Of a stretch of 64,000 nucleotides of DNA, positions 12,299 through 24,884 are shown in pieces. Position 1 is the stretch's first letter. Each line of letters starts with the position of its first letter. The stretch comes from Monodelphis domestica. Taxonomy: Eukaryota > Chordata > Mammalia > Didelphimorphia > Didelphidae. The stretch is taken from positions 35,353,351 to 35,417,350 of the forward strand of contig NC_077230.1 of assembly GCF_027887165.1 (NCBI RefSeq). Reading direction: 5' to 3'. Both the position numbers and the translations under genes were made by a program. The notes beneath the pieces were generated by a model, which saw only the letters and a list, made by a program, of their open reading frames with translations, was not told the origin of the DNA and did not search any database.

Positions 12299-12618
12299 CC
12301 AATTTGGATTTCTTTTTTTTTAAATTTAATTTTATTTTATTTTATTTTTTTGGTTACAATACTCACTTTATTTCCCTCCCTCCTCTCCACCCACACTTCC
12401 CACAGCCAAGGCGCAATTTCATTGGCTATTACTTGTGTCCTTGATCAGAACCTATTTCAATAATGTTGTTTGCACTAGGATGTTCATTTAGAGTCTACAT
12501 CCCCAACCATATCCCTTTGACCCATGGATTCAAGCAGTTGATTTTCTCTAGTGTTTTTACTCCCACAGTGTTTCCTCTGCATGTGGATAGTGCTTTTTCT
12601 CATCCAAATTGGATTTCT
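12299..12618 (-). mobile_element. Short 5'-truncated L1 3' end with target duplication
   Basis: A minus-strand L1 3' UTR with its oligo-T end at about 12,312-12,321. Shared words with the L1 near 15,300-15,480 include GTTTGCACTAGGATGTTCATTTAGAGTCT and GTGTTTTTACTCCCACAGTG, in pieces. It is bounded by a 15-bp duplication, CCAATTTGGATTTCT (12,299-12,313) and CCAAATTGGATTTCT (12,604-12,618), differing at one base. The inserted part is 12,314-12,603. Confidence 0.8.
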
Positions 12619-13029
12619 GAATCTAAAACAAGGCTTACTTTGTGCATATTTCCCCCATACTTTTGTCACTTCTGTCATCCATGGTTGTGAATCTATTTTT
12701 TTTAATGTCCCCAGGATATGGTCAGGAGTTGAATCAAAGGGATGTTAATAGTAGAAATTTCTGGGGCAACAAGGAAGGTGTTGGGTTCTTATGACTTCAA
12801 CAGGAGCTCCTATTACAATTTTCCAAGTTAAAGAAATCCAGGGTACACCTGCGCATCCCTGCTCAACCTAGGTAACTTCCTTTTCAATTGCAAAGATTTT
12901 TATTAGTCTTTGACTCATCCTCATTTGCTAACATATGTAGGCAGAAGGTGATGTTGAATGCAAATATTCCATAACCTTGGGAAAGGGTTCAAGCCTCTTA
13001 TTTGAGCACAATTGCTTAGTGATTATTTC

Positions 13030-13551
13030 CAAACAAAAGTCAGTGAGGATTTACAGGAAACACTAATCCCTGGAGAAATGAATATATTTATAGATGGGTT
13101 CCCATAATATATGGAAAAAGAAGAAATGGTTATCCAATTTTGATGGTGATAAAGCAGTCTTAATAGATAAAGGCCATCTCCAAAGCACTTGATCATCTAT
13201 GAGCTATATGATCTAAATCAGACTGAAAATACTGGGAGACTGAGAAAGAAACATATATACTGACTCAAAGTGCTCATGGGGTTCATATATTTGGAAACAT
13301 TTGGAGGGAGAGAGGAATGATTTCCAATAAGGGGAAAGAGTTAGCACATATTGAACTGCTGAAGAAAATACTTGAGAAATGTTAAGAGTCAGAACATTTG
13401 GCTGTGATCCATATAAATGGACATGAAAAAAGGTAACTCCTTTGAAGCTAGAGGAAATAGATTAACAGATAAAGAGGCTAGGAGAGATGGAATTGAGAAA
13501 GAAGATGAAGTCAGTGCTGCTGCTCATACCCACCTTGCCTGAAGACATAGG
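13030..13551 (+). pseudogene. ERV D pol remnant: RNase H domain
   Basis: Broken plus-strand frames read as a gammaretrovirus-type RNase H. NIFIDG near 13,085 stands where the first catalytic aspartate is expected. An HGVHIFGNIWRER-like stretch follows near 13,270, and VIHINGHEK near 13,405 corresponds to the conserved V-x-x-x-x-GH motif. Several stops and frame changes make it non-functional. It is the left part of ERV D; the continuation resumes at 20,977 after the L1 insertion. The D sequence further upstream (12,620-13,030) could not be assigned to a domain. Confidence 0.55.
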
Positions 13552-15470
13552 AAAGCCAGTCTTTTTTTTTTAATTTTTAGTTTTTACATTTTTAGCTTTT
13601 ACATTTTATTTTATTTTTAAATTTTTTTATTGATTAACTTAAAATATTTTTCCATGGTTACATAATTCATATTCTTTCCCTCCCCTTCTACCCTCCCCAC
13701 TCCCTGAGGCAGCAAGCAATTTCACTGGGTTTTACATGTATTGTTGTTTACAATCTATTTCCATATAATTACTATTAATCAACATCCCCAGTCATATACC
13801 CATCAAACCATGTGATCAATAATATGTTTTTCTTCTGTGTTTCTACTCCCACAGTTCTCTCTCTGGATGTGGACAGGGTTCTTTCTCATAAGTCCCTCAG
13901 AATTGTCCTGGATCATTCCATGGCGGTTGGTAGAGAAATCCATTACTTTCAATTGTGCTACAGTGTATCAGTCTCTGTGTACAATATTCTTTTTGTTCTG
14001 CTCCTTTCACTCTGTATCAATTCCTAGAGGTCTTTCTAGTTCACATGGAATTTCTCAAGTTCATCATTCCTTTCAGCACAATTCTTTCTCTGTTTTTGGT
14101 CTGGCTGCCTTTGGAATCAGTACCATATTTGTGTCATAAAAGGAATTTGGTAAAACTCCTTCTGGGGATTATGTCTTAGGGAGTTCCTTGATGGCTTGTT
14201 CAATTTCTTTTTCTGAGATGGGATTGTTTGAGTATTCTATTTCCTCTTTCATTAATCTAGGAAGCTTATATTTTTGTAAATATTTACCCATTTCACTTAG
14301 ATTGTCATATTTATTGCCATAAAGTGGGCAAAATATTTCTTAATAATTACCTTAATTTCCTCCTCATTAGAGATGAGGTCACCCTTTTCATCTTTGATAC
14401 TGTTAATTTGATTTTCATCTTTTTTAGTTAGATTAACCAGTACTTTATTTCATTTGTTTTTTTTTCAAAGTACCAACTCCTGATTTTATTTATTAATTCA
14501 ATAGTTATTTCACTTTTAATTTTATTCTTTAATTTTTAGGATTTCCAATTTGGTTTTTATATGAGGATTTTAAATTTGTTCTCTTTCTAGTTTTTTAAGT
14601 TGCATGCCCAATTCATTGATCTTTTCCCTCTCTGATTTATTGATATATTCTCTCAGGGATATAAATTTCCCCCTAAGAACTTCTTTAGTTGCATCTCATA
14701 GATTTTGATATGTTGTTTCCTCATTGTCATTCGCTTCAATGAAATCAGTAACTGCTTCTCTGATTTGTTCTTTTACCTCCCATTTTTGAAGTATTTGTTT
14801 ATTTAATTTCCAATGAATTTTTTATTTGCCTCCCTATGTACCCTACTAATTATTATTTTTAATGCATTTTGATCTTTAAAAGGCTGCATTCATTATTTTT
14901 GCTTTTTTGAATTTGTTTGCAATGTTTTTATGCCCTAGTTCATGGTCAATCTTTGTATGTGTGCCATGTGCTGCTGAAATGAAGGTATATTCCTTTTTAT
15001 CCCTATTTATTTTTCTCCAGATATGTATTAGCTCTATTTTTTCTAAATTTCATGCATTTCCCTTCTTATTTATTTTTGGTTTGATTTAGCTACTTCTGAT
15101 AGGAGAATGTTGAGGTCCCTAATAGTATGGTTTTACTATCCATTTCCTCCTTTAGCTCTTTTAATTTCTCCTTTAGAAATCTAAATTCTATACCATTTGC
15201 TATTTCATCAAGATATCTTCCTTATCTCTCTTTTTTTAACATTATTTTATTTGGTCATTTCCAAACATTATTCATTGGAAACAAAAATCATTTTCTTTTC
15301 CTCCCTCCCCCCCCCCACTGCTCCCATAGCCGACACATGATTCCACTGGGTATCACATGTGAACCCATTTCCGTGTTGTTGGTATTTGCACTAGAGTGTT
15401 TATTTAGAGTCTCTCCTCAGTCATTTCCTCTCAGCCCCTGTAGTCAAGCAGTTGCTTTTCATCAGTGTTT

Positions 15471-16796
15471 TTACTCCCACAGTTTATTCTCTGCTTGTGG
15501 ATAGTGTTTTTTAGACCCCTGCAGATTTTTCAGAGACACTGCATTGTCCGTAATGGAGAAGTCCATTACCTTTGATTGTACCACAGTGTATAATTGTATA
15601 ATGTACCACATTATTGTACCACAGTGTATAATGTATAAAGTCTCTGTATATAATGATTTCCTGGTTCTGCTCCTTTCGCTCTGCATCACTTCCTGAAGGT
15701 TGTTCCAGACTCCATGGAATTCTTCCACTTTTTTATTCCTTTGAGCACAATAATATTCCATCACCAACATATACCACAATTTGTTCAGCCATTCCCCAAT
15801 TGAAGGGCATCCCCTCATTTTCCAATTTTTGGCCACCAAAAAGAGCGCAGCTATGAATATTCTTGTACAAGTTTTTTTCCTTATTATCTCTTTGGGGTAA
15901 AAACCCAGCAGTGCTATGGCTGGATCAAAGGGCAGACAGCCTTTTATCAACCTTTGGGCATAGTTCCAAATTGCCCTCCAGAATGGTTGGATCAATTCAC
16001 AACTCCACCAGCAATGAATTAGTGTCCCTACTTTGCCACATCCCCTCCAGCATTCATTACTTTCCTTTGCTGTCATGTTAGCCAATCTGCTTGGTGTGAG
16101 GTGATACCTCAGAGTTGTTTCGATTTGCATCTCTCTGATAAGAGATGTAGAGCACTTTTTAGTTTTGATTTCTTTGGCTGAGAACTGCCTGTTCATGTCC
16201 CTTGACCATTTATGAATTGGAGAATGGCTTGATTTTTTATACAATTGATTTAGCTCTTTGTAAATTTGAGTAATTAAACCTTTGTCAGAGGTTTTTATGA
16301 AGATTGCTTCCCAATTTGTTGCTTTCCTTCTGATTTTAGTTACATTGGTTTTGTTTGTACAAAAACTTTTTAATTTGATGTATTCCAAATTATTTATTTT
16401 GCATTTTGTGACTCTTTCTAAGTCTTGCTTGGTTTTAAAATCTTTCCCTTCCCAAAGGTCTGACATGTATACTATTCTGTGTTTGCCTAACAAGTCATTC
16501 ACCCATTTTGAATTTATCTTGGTGTAGGGTGTGAGGTGTTGATCTAAACCTAATCTTTCCCACACTGTCCTCCAATTTTCCCAGCAGTTTTTATGAAATA
16601 GTGTATTTTTATCCCAAAAGCTGGGTTCTCTAGCTTTGTTGTATACTGTCCTGCGGAGGTCACTTACCCCGAGTCTATTCCACTGATCCTCCTTTCTGTC
16701 TCTTAGCCAGTACCAAATTGTTTTGATGACCGATGCTTTATAATATAGTCTGAGATCTGGGACTGCAAGGCCCCCTTCCTTTGTATTTTTTTTCAT
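15471..16796 (-). pseudogene. L1b ORF2p C-terminal region
   Basis: A 441-residue open frame covers the distal connection region and the cysteine-rich C-terminus of L1 ORF2p, with the stretch [18 protein letters not shown] near the middle and the conserved [24 protein letters not shown]2p supplies endonuclease and reverse transcriptase for L1 retrotransposition; this part is C-terminal to the RT. The frame is separated from the RT frame by an in-frame stop or frameshift between about 16,797 and 17,033, so no functional protein is made. A small local duplication around 15,590-15,635 (TGTACCACAGTGTATAAT) disturbs the 3' part. Confidence 0.85.
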
Positions 16797-17033
16797 TGTT
16801 TCCCTGGATATCCTTGATCCTTTGTTATTCCAAATGAACTTTGTTATGGTTTTTTTCTAAATCAGTAAAAAAAATTTTTTGGAAGTTCAATGGGTATGGC
16901 ACTAAATAGATAAATGAGTTTGGGTAGGATGGTCATTTTTGTTATATTGGCTCATCCTACCCATGAGCAGTTAATGTTCTTCCAATTGCTCAAATCTAGT
17001 TTTAGTTGTGTGGAGAGTGTTTTGTAGTTGTGT

Positions 17034-17841
17034 TCATATAGTCCCTGTGTTTGTTTTGGGAGATAGATTCCTAAGTATTTTATTTTGTCTAAGGTGATTT
17101 TGAATGGGATTTCTCTTTTCTAGTTCTTGCTGCTGAGCTGTGTTGGAAATATATAGAAATGCTGATGACTTATGTGGGTTTATTTTGTATCTTGTAACTT
17201 TGCTAAAGTTATTGATTATTTCGATTAGCTTTTTGTTTGAATCTCTAGGATTCTTTAAGTAGACCATCATGTCATCTGCAAAGAGTGAAAACTTGGTCTC
17301 CTCCTTGCCTATTTTAATGCCTTCAATTTCTTTTTCTTCTCTAATTGCTACTGCTAGTGTTTCTAGTACAATGTCAAATAATAGAGGTGATGATGGGCAT
17401 CCTTGTTTCACTCCTGATCTTATTGGGAATGCATCTAGTTTATCCGCATTGCAGATGATATTAGCTGATGGTTTTAGATATATACTGTTTATTATTTTTA
17501 GGAATGACCCTTCTATTCCTATGCTTTCTAGTGTTTTTAATAGGAATGGGTGTTGTATTTTATTAAAGGCTTTTTCTGCGTCTATTGAAATAATCATGTG
17601 ATTTTTGTTGGTTTGCTTGTTGATGTGGTCAATTATGTGGATGTTTTTTTCTAATATTGAACCAGCCCTGCATCCCTGGTATAAATCCTACTTGATCATG
17701 GTGAATGACTCTTCTGATCACTTGCTGGAGTCTTTTTGCTAGTATCCCATTTAAGATTTTTGCATCTATATTCATTAGGCAGATTGGTCTATAATTTTCT
17801 TTCTCTGTTTTTGGCCTGCCTGGCTTTGGAATCAGAACCAT
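17034..17841 (-). pseudogene. L1b ORF2p reverse transcriptase region, broken
   Basis: Two open stretches, 17,629-17,841 and 17,034-17,597, give the L1 [10 protein letters not shown] is near the start and [20 protein letters not shown] follows. [17 protein letters not shown] carries the first catalytic aspartate motif. [18 protein letters not shown] and the FADDMMVYL box carry the other two aspartates. A shift between the two stretches, around 17,600-17,630, breaks the gene. The 5' part of ORF2, with the endonuclease, is absent. Confidence 0.85.
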
Positions 17842-20800
17842 GTTTGTGTCATAAAAGGAATTTGGTAGAACTCTCTCTTTGCTTATTATGTCAAATAGTT
17901 TGTATAGTATTGGGGTTAGCTGTTCTTTGAATCCTTATCTCTTTTAATCAAATCTATTTTTACTTTAACTCTGTTTGAGATTATAATTGCTACCCCTCCC
18001 TTCTTTGTCTCAGTTACAGCCCAGTAAATTCTGTTCCCCCTCTTACCTTTACCCTTTGTTTGTCTACCTGCTTCAATTATGTTTCTTGTAGACAGCATAT
18101 AGTAGGATTCTGGTTTTTAATCCAATCTGCTGTCTGCCTCCTTTTTATGGGTGAGTTCATCCCATTCACATTCAAAGTTATGATTACTGTTTGTGTATTC
18201 CTCTCCATTTTGACTTCCTACTTTGATTCTGCCTTTTCTCTTATCCCTCTTACCCTCCCCTTCAACTGTTTGCTTTTAGTCAGTCTCCTTCCTTTCTCCT
18301 CCCTAATGTTACTCCTCTTCCAACCTGCTCCCTTATTATATCCCTTTTACTATAGTGTCTTTTAAATGGCCCCCTCACCTCTTGCTCCCTTGTATTGCTC
18401 CCCTCTCCACCAATCTATTTATAATCCTTCTACTTCTCAATAGGGCACAATACAATTCCCTGCCCCCAATGGATCTTACTGTTCTTCACTTTCTGAGCCA
18501 ATTCCAATGAGCTTAAGATTTAAGTATTATCTGTTGTCAACCTCTAACTCCTTTTTATTGTATTGGTTTTTCCCCCTGGGCACATCTCTGTGAAATATAT
18601 ATTTTCTCCATTTTATCTTTTTCCCCACTTCTCTTAGTATTATCCTCTTTTTTACCCCTAGTTTTTAATATATATTTTTTTGACATATCATCCTATACAA
18701 TTTATCACTGTAACCTCTAGGTATAGTTCTTCTAGCTACCCTGATGATAATAACAATTTTTAAGAGTTACCAATATCATCTTTTCATATAGGAATGCAAT
18801 CATTTGAATGTATTTGGGTCCCTTAATTTTTTTTCTTTCTTAATTATCTTTTGGTGGTTCTCTTGAGTTCTGTATTTGGGCATGAAATTTTCTGTTTAAG
18901 TCTGGTCTTTTCTTTGGGAATGCTTGGAAATCTTCTATTTTATTAAATGACCATACTTTCCCCTGCAAGAATGTAGTCAATTTTGCTGGGTAGTTGATTC
19001 ATGGCTGTAGACCCAGTTCTCTTGCTTTCTGGAATGTTATATTCCATGTCCTCTGGTCTTTCAAGGTGGATGCAGCCATGTCCTCTGTAATTCTGACTGT
19101 GGCTCCATAATATATGAATTGTTTCTCTTTAGCAGTCTGTAATGTCTTTTCCTTGTTTTGGAAGTTCTTGAACTTGGCTATAACATTCCTGTGTATTGTC
19201 AGTGGGGGAATTTAATGCAGGAGGCAATTTGTGGATATGCTCAATCTCTACTTTACTGTCTTTTTCAAGATCTGAACAGTTTTCTTGCATATTTTCCTAT
19301 AGAATGATGTCCAGGCTTTTTCTTTGGTCATGATTTTCTGATAGTCCAATAATTCTTAAATTGTCTCTCCTCGACCTGTTTTCTATGTACTAATGTACTG
19401 TTTTCTAATGTACTGTTTTATCAAAGAGGTGTTTCATATTTTCCTCATTTTTCATTCTTTTGATTTTGTTTTATAGTCTCTTACTGCCTTGTAAAGTCAT
19501 TCGCTTCTGGTTGTTCAATTCTAATTGTTAAAGACTCAATTTCATCCCTGGATTTTTGATCCTCCTTTTCCTTTTGATTTGCTTTTTTTTAGGCCATTAT
19601 TTTTAACTTTTACTATCTTTGCTTCATTTTTGAGCTGATAATTTTGGCTTTTAGGACACTATTGTTTTAGTTCATGTGCCTCTCTTTCCAGATGACCTAT
19701 TTTGATTTTTAAGTTCTTTTCCCAATATTCTTCAACCTCTCTTAATTATTGTTTGAATTGTGTTTTGAGTTCTTCTAAAGTGTGGGTCCAATTCATTGGA
19801 GTTACCGAGTTTTTGTTTGGTGTTCCTTGGTTCTCCTATGTTTCATTTGTTTTTTTGTTCATTACCTGAATAAAAGCTGTCAATTGTAATTTCTTTTTTC
19901 TTTTTCTGTTGTTTACTCATATTTTTTCCTTCTTTCTCCCTCCTTATTGGCTATATTTTTGCTCCTCTGTTTATTTGCTGAATCTGTGAGTTTGGGCTTT
20001 TCTGCCCTGAAGGAGCTTCTCCTCTGCTCAGCTGATTAACTGGGTTAGGCTATATTAATATGCCCTGAAATCAGATCTTCCCCAGTTGCCAGCAGAGGCT
20101 AAAGGTGAAAGTGAGGGTATGAAGGCTGAAGGACTCCTCTCTACTCCTTTCTGCCAGCTTCCTCCCTGCCAGATGCCCCAGTCAGAGCTGTGAGCCCAAT
20201 GTACTCTTGTTTCCATTGCAGCCAAATTCCTACTGTGGGTTTCAGTGCAGTAGGTGGTGGAAAGGTGTTGGATCTTTTCCTTATACCTGAGAAATCAAAT
20301 TTATCTGTATACCTTTCAGGTTGGATCAAGCAGGAGAGACCCACGGCTTTGTCCCTTGCAGAGTCTGGGTTTCTGTCCACTCTGAACTCTTGCTACTATG
20401 GTTTTCTGCCAGTTCTATGAGATTGAGCCCCTCTCTCCTCTGGAGGCTTCTTCTCTGCACTATTGATAAACTGGATTAAGCCAGTTGAGCTGATCTGCTG
20501 AGCTGAATGTGCCCTGAGGCCAAAGTTTCCAGAGGCAGAGGCCTAAGATGGAGGTGTGGTGGCTGAAGGCTGTGATCAGCCAGCCCTCTTCTCTGTTTCA
20601 TTCTTCCAGCTCTCTCCTTGCCAGCTATGGTCAGAGCCCTAAGCTTCCCATAATTTTGATAGCAAGACACTCTATCCTTGTTGAAGCCCTCACTCTGAGA
20701 TCTCACCAACCACCTGGAGTCTCAGCACAGTAGGTGGGGGAAGGGCCCTGCAACCTTCCTTCTTTCTTTTCCTTAAACCTAAGAATTCAACCTTCTCTGC

Positions 20801-20976
20801 TTACCTTTTAAATTGTATGGAGCAGATAGGTCTCACAGCTCTATCTTGTTGTTGGATTTAGTTTTCTGTCCCCCTTGAAGTGCTTTGATTTTGATTGGTG
20901 TGGAAGGGTTTTCACAGAGGAATCAACTTTTGCTGCTTCTAGGCTGCATCTTGACTCCTCCCTCAAAGCCAGTCTT

Positions 20977-21960
20977 AACAGAGGCAGAGATAAATAAGAT
21001 AAAAACTACAGGAGGAGAAGAAACAGAAGATGACAGATGGTTTCTGCCTGATGGAAGAGAGATAATCAATCAAGCTAGCTAGAAGCATTTTAAATCTTTG
21101 CACCAAGGCATTTGCTGGGATGTCCAGAATTTATGTAACCTAATTTTAGCACAATATGTGTGTACTGGATTATGTACTGTTGAAAAACAAGAGTAGAGTC
21201 CTGCTTGATTTGTAAGAAAATTAATAAACAGGGTTTGAGGAGTTGACTCCATGGTAGAAGGGATCCAGAGCTATGGTAATTCCAAAGTATTCAAGTAGAT
21301 TTTACAGAGATGGTACCAATTGGCCCAACAAAGTACCTTCTTGTATTGGTAGATCATTTAACTTCCTGGCTAGAAGCTTATCCAACTCCCAGAGCAACTA
21401 AATACTCTGGTTATAACCAAAATTTTGCTTGAACAAATTATTCCTAGATATGGTATGTACCTCTAAAATATTGCAAGGAATAGCCCAAGCATTAGAGATA
21501 ACCTGGGACTTTCATATTCCTTGGTACCTACTTTGTAGTGGACTGGTGGAGAGAATGAGTCAAGAGTTAAAAAGACAACTGCATTGCTGAGAATAAGGAC
21601 TAAGACCCACGTCAGCAGGAAAGTACAAATAAATTTTTAAGAATACATGCTCTTGCTCTAAACTTGTTTTCCCTACAGAAAAAAACCTTTACTTGCACAG
21701 ACATCTCCTTTAGGTTTTCCAATTCTTAAGTTCCAGCCAGAGGACTGGGTTCTTATCCAGTCCTGGAAAGAAGAAAAGGTAACTTTAATTTGGGAAGGTC
21801 CGTTTCAGGTCTTATTGGTGACTGATACAGTAATTCAAACTACAGAGGGTGACTAGAATTATTCCAGAATTAAAGGTCCAGCCAAACCCCCAACTACATG
21901 GACAACTAGTCTTTGACTGTGAGACTCCAGCACCTTTGGGAACTTAAGTGAACTCTTGCT
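20977..21960 (+). pseudogene. ERV D pol remnant: integrase
   Basis: Resumes ERV D after L1a. Broken frames read as a gammaretrovirus-type integrase. A WFLPDGREII segment is near 21,045. A VPIGPTK-like and LLVLVDHLTSWLEAYP-like core lies around 21,310-21,390. GMSQELKR-like sequence is near 21,560. A C-terminal module with LIWEGPFQVLL lies near 21,790; the W-GPF box is typical of gamma and class-I ERV integrases. There are many stops. It belongs to the same provirus as the RNase H at 13.0-13.55 kb and the env pieces at 22.0 and 36.5 kb. Confidence 0.7.
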
Positions 21961-22049
21961 TTAAGAGGCTGCTAGCCCTAAATGCTGCCAAAGACACTGA
22001 CTTCAAGGACATTGACTTACTGATTGCAACTTTTGTTTTTTTTTTTTTG

Positions 22050-22464
22050 GTGAACTGGTACAGGGAATTGTAGGGAGGATATTCTCACTAATTTTCCTGT
22101 TTTACAGCAGAGTCCCTTGATTTTATGTACATTTGATCTGTTCCCCACTCATCAGATTTTTGTATTGGGGTAGGACAGGGAATTGTTATTGCTTGGGGGA
22201 TTTTTAACATTGTGATAGGTGCATTTGGGAAGAAGCAAAACAAAGGATATCCCAGAGACCACATTGCTCCATTCCTGATGGGGATGGATAAGTATGAGAC
22301 CAAATTCAAGTGCATGGTTAGGGAACTGACAGAGCAGATACTCAGGAGGTGTCTCTGGTTGTGACAGCTGGGGAATTTACACATGTTGGATTTGACTGAT
22401 AGGCCCGAATTTGCTAACCTGAGCATACTGAAAGCACATCTCTGGTGGTCCTATGTTGAGGAAG
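22050..22464 (+). pseudogene. ERV D env remnant, surface-subunit part
   Basis: A decayed env surface region, comparable in order with 46,240-46,630 of ERV C: a PEF/LANLSI-like end, then CACATCTCTGGTGGTC opposite GTGGATCTCTGGTGGCGG in C. It stops at 22,464, where ERV A begins, and continues at 36,480. The last six bases, AGGAAG (22,459-22,464), are the target duplication of ERV A. Confidence 0.6.
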
Positions 22465-22969
22465 TGTAAGACTATGGCTTACAAGACTCATCCACAGGGT
22501 CGGCCAGTCCTGTGACATCCTGTTTGAGGTAACGAAAAGTGAAGAGTAACAAAAGAAGAGATGGACACTATATGAAAAGAGAGAAATAGTGCCAATTTTA
22601 TTTGCTTCACCCAGAACTTTTATAGGCAAAGACTACTTAGACAAAACCCACAGGAATTTATGATTCTTCATTCCAGAAACCCTAACCTTGGTCCAGGGAT
22701 AGGCAGGTGTTCAAAGGTTAACCCACATCCTTCGTTTATTACAAATACAAACAAGGGGAAGAGGGGCAGACAAGGGGATAGGCGCCCACCTAATCGCAAT
22801 TTGCCTTTCATAAATGTTATCCTGCATCCTTCATGTTTACTGTTCCATCCTTGGTCCCAGGATGGGTGAAGGTCAATCCTCATCTTTGTCTGAAGCAAAG
22901 ACAAGCAAGTCCACAACTTTATCTTAAGCAAATACAAATAAAGAAAAGAGGAGGTAATCCTCAACTACA
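22465..22969 (-). repeat. ERV A 3' LTR
   Basis: A 505-bp LTR, TG...CA on the minus strand (it reads TGTAGTTGAGG at the right edge and CTTACA at the left). In minus-strand sense a TATAAAAG box is at 22,617-22,624 and an AATAAA signal at about 22,598-22,603. A polypurine tract (rc of 22,970-22,990, with AAATAGGGGGAAT) abuts it. Against the 5' LTR I read four substitutions and one 2-bp indel, all within about the first 95 bases at the left edge; the rest is identical. Confidence 0.92.
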
Positions 22970-22976
22970 ATTCCCC

Positions 22977-24769
22977 CTATTTGTTTTGCAAAAGACTTCT
23001 GTGGAGAGCCAAGATCCGGCCAATTTTGCCCAAGCTGGACAAAAGGAGTTGGAACAGACAGGGAAGAAGGACTTCTAAGATAACTATGAACAGTATGAAA
23101 GTTAATATGGTTATACTCATTTGAGCTAAAGGAGATAGCCAACTTTGGCCTGACTTAATCCAATTGTATAAGGAATCAGCAATATGTTCGGGACGAAAGT
23201 CTTCAGCTAAAGAGTTATCCATCTCATCAATGATATGGTTCAATTGTTGGATATCCTCTGAGATGTTACTTTTTAACCAAAGACCTTGTAAATCATTTCT
23301 AGTTTCTTCAAATGCATCAGACGTGTTAGCTTTAACAGGAAGGAGGCAAAAGGCTGAATAGCGATAATCACACCTTAAGTTACCCTTGATAGCTAAAATT
23401 TCTACTTGATTGGTTAATAACAATACATCTTTAGATATTTGTTGTAAAGCATAAAAAACCCATGTAATAATATCCTGCTATAAGTGTAAAACCTGGGTTA
23501 CATTCTGTGCTAGCCCATGTAAGTATTCTGCATCATGTTCCAGGGTCTGTACATTAGCTACATTTTGTGCTAGAGAAACACTACTGACAGTTGTAGCTGT
23601 TATGGCAGCTATAAGGGCTACAATTCTTAAAACTAAGCAAGAAATACATCTTCTTTTCTTAGGGCTGATTAGTTGAGACAATTATTCCATTGCTCTATCT
23701 GCCAGTGAGTGATACCACCCCCCTGAGTGTTTACCTTGGATGTCTAATGTAACACTTCTAGTTACTGGTTTTTGGACTTTTCCATTATAAGTAACATTAA
23801 CATAATGAAACATATTTACTTTATCCAATGCCGGGGCTATCTTTCCATAATCAGTCAAAATCTGTGTGAAATTAGCAAAATGTAACCAATTAGCTCTGGG
23901 GGCATCACCCACAAAGGTGAGCTGTATCCTATAAAACAATCATGAAATTTATAAGAATCCAATTTCTTTCCAGTACACCTAGTGTTGTTATGCCAATACA
24001 CCCAAATCATATTTTTCCAATGAATACATGATGCCCTTTTAGATCTACATGACAGCAAGGGCAGAAACATATTAACAGTGTCTCTTTGTTCATATCCCAT
24101 CACATATGGACAAATAGGTCTTTCTTGTCCCCAAATACTATCACAAGATTCCCCTAGCCAACCTAGATATTGCAGTTGGCCATAATCTTCATATTTTTCC
24201 CTTTTATCTACACATTAAGGTCCTATCCAGAAAGAGTCTGACAGGTCAGGATGACCATAATAATGCACCTGCAGAGATCTGAGGGGCAGGCATGCAGGAT
24301 GGTCTCTTGAGAGGCACACTGGGGGTGCCTCAACTAGTCCAGTCCAATTGAAAGGCACAAACAAATTGTTGGCCTGATTGTTGTCCTTAGCTTGTCTCTC
24401 AAAATGGTAAATGCCAGGAATATCAGTTAGTTTTTGTATATAAGATGACTTCTGGTAAAGCGTGTCCCATGCTGACATGCTCTACCCAAGGTGGTTGTTC
24501 CCCAAAGACCATCTCTTTACTCCAGTAGCTTCACTTAAATTCTGGAATAGAAGCAGAAGAGTCAGTATCTTATGGAGATGTTGTCAAGTCTCCTCGTGAG
24601 GCTTCCTGCATCCTCTCCTTGTCCTTCTCTTTATGGTCAATTTCTCGAACTCAGCGGGGAAGGAGCCATACTCTGTCTTTACCTGTGGAGACACAAACAG
24701 AACCTCGGCCTTGCAGGACCACTGGGTGGTCCTTGCCTCTTGCCAAGTTTGATTATCATCTTTCCACAT
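22977..24769 (-). pseudogene. ERV A env remnant (surface and transmembrane subunits)
   Basis: Successive broken frames on the minus strand cover an env glycoprotein. Surface pieces lie at 24,584-24,769, 24,215-24,478, 23,855-24,103 and 23,682-23,939. The transmembrane subunit spans 23,478-23,681 and 22,977-23,423. A basic SPKKRR cleavage-like site is followed by a hydrophobic fusion-peptide-like stretch near 23,590-23,650. RCDYRYSAFC is the beta-type CX6C loop. ITILTFILFIVILEVLL-like membrane anchor residues lie near 23,050-23,110. Stops separate the pieces, so no intact glycoprotein is encoded. Confidence 0.8.
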
Positions 24770-24884
24770 GCCAAGTTTTTGTTCTGGGGCAGGGAGGACA
24801 GGAGTGGTGCCTGAATTTCATTCATAAGAAAATGCAGAGAAAAATTTTTCAGCTCTGGATATATTATTGGAAGTAAAGATCAAA

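Larger units (their letters stand above)
15220..17942 (-). mobile_element. 5'-truncated L1 (L1b) nested inside L1a
   Basis: The minus-strand L1 has its 3' end at 15,230 (T run, then a 3' UTR with a C9-10 run near 15,308). It is flanked by the duplication CCTTATCTCT at 15,220-15,229 and 17,933-17,942. The flanks join exactly as continuous L1a endonuclease-region sequence if L1b is removed. It retains the RT and the ORF2 C-terminus and is truncated within the RT-proximal part. It is clearly younger than its host L1a because long frames survive. Confidence 0.9.
13552..20976 (-). mobile_element. Near-full-length L1 (L1a) inserted in ERV D
   Basis: An L1 on the minus strand with both ends visible. 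Its 3' oligo-A appears as a T run at 13,562. Its 5' end, reading GAGGGAGGAGTCAAGATGCAG on the minus strand, is at 20,964, which is the canonical L1 start. The target duplication AAAGCCAGTCTT is at 13,552-13,563 and 20,965-20,976. From right to left it holds a GC-richer 5' UTR (about 20,000-20,964), an ORF1 region (about 18,900-20,000), an endonuclease region (about 17,943-18,800), part of the RT region, then a jump near 14,095 straight to the 3' end, so the RT distal half and most of the ORF2 C-terminus are deleted. No ORF is intact. A second L1 (15,230-17,932) lies inside. Confidence 0.85.

Noticed and set aside
15863-16527. Plus-strand frames over 15.6-16.6 kb
   Set aside because: Antisense shadows of the minus-strand L1 ORF2.
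22668-22964. 98-codon frame in both ERV A LTRs (also 36,178-36,474)
   Set aside because: Its presence in both copies only reflects LTR identity. Beta-type viruses can encode an accessory protein in the LTR, so I considered this, but no recognisable domain supports it.
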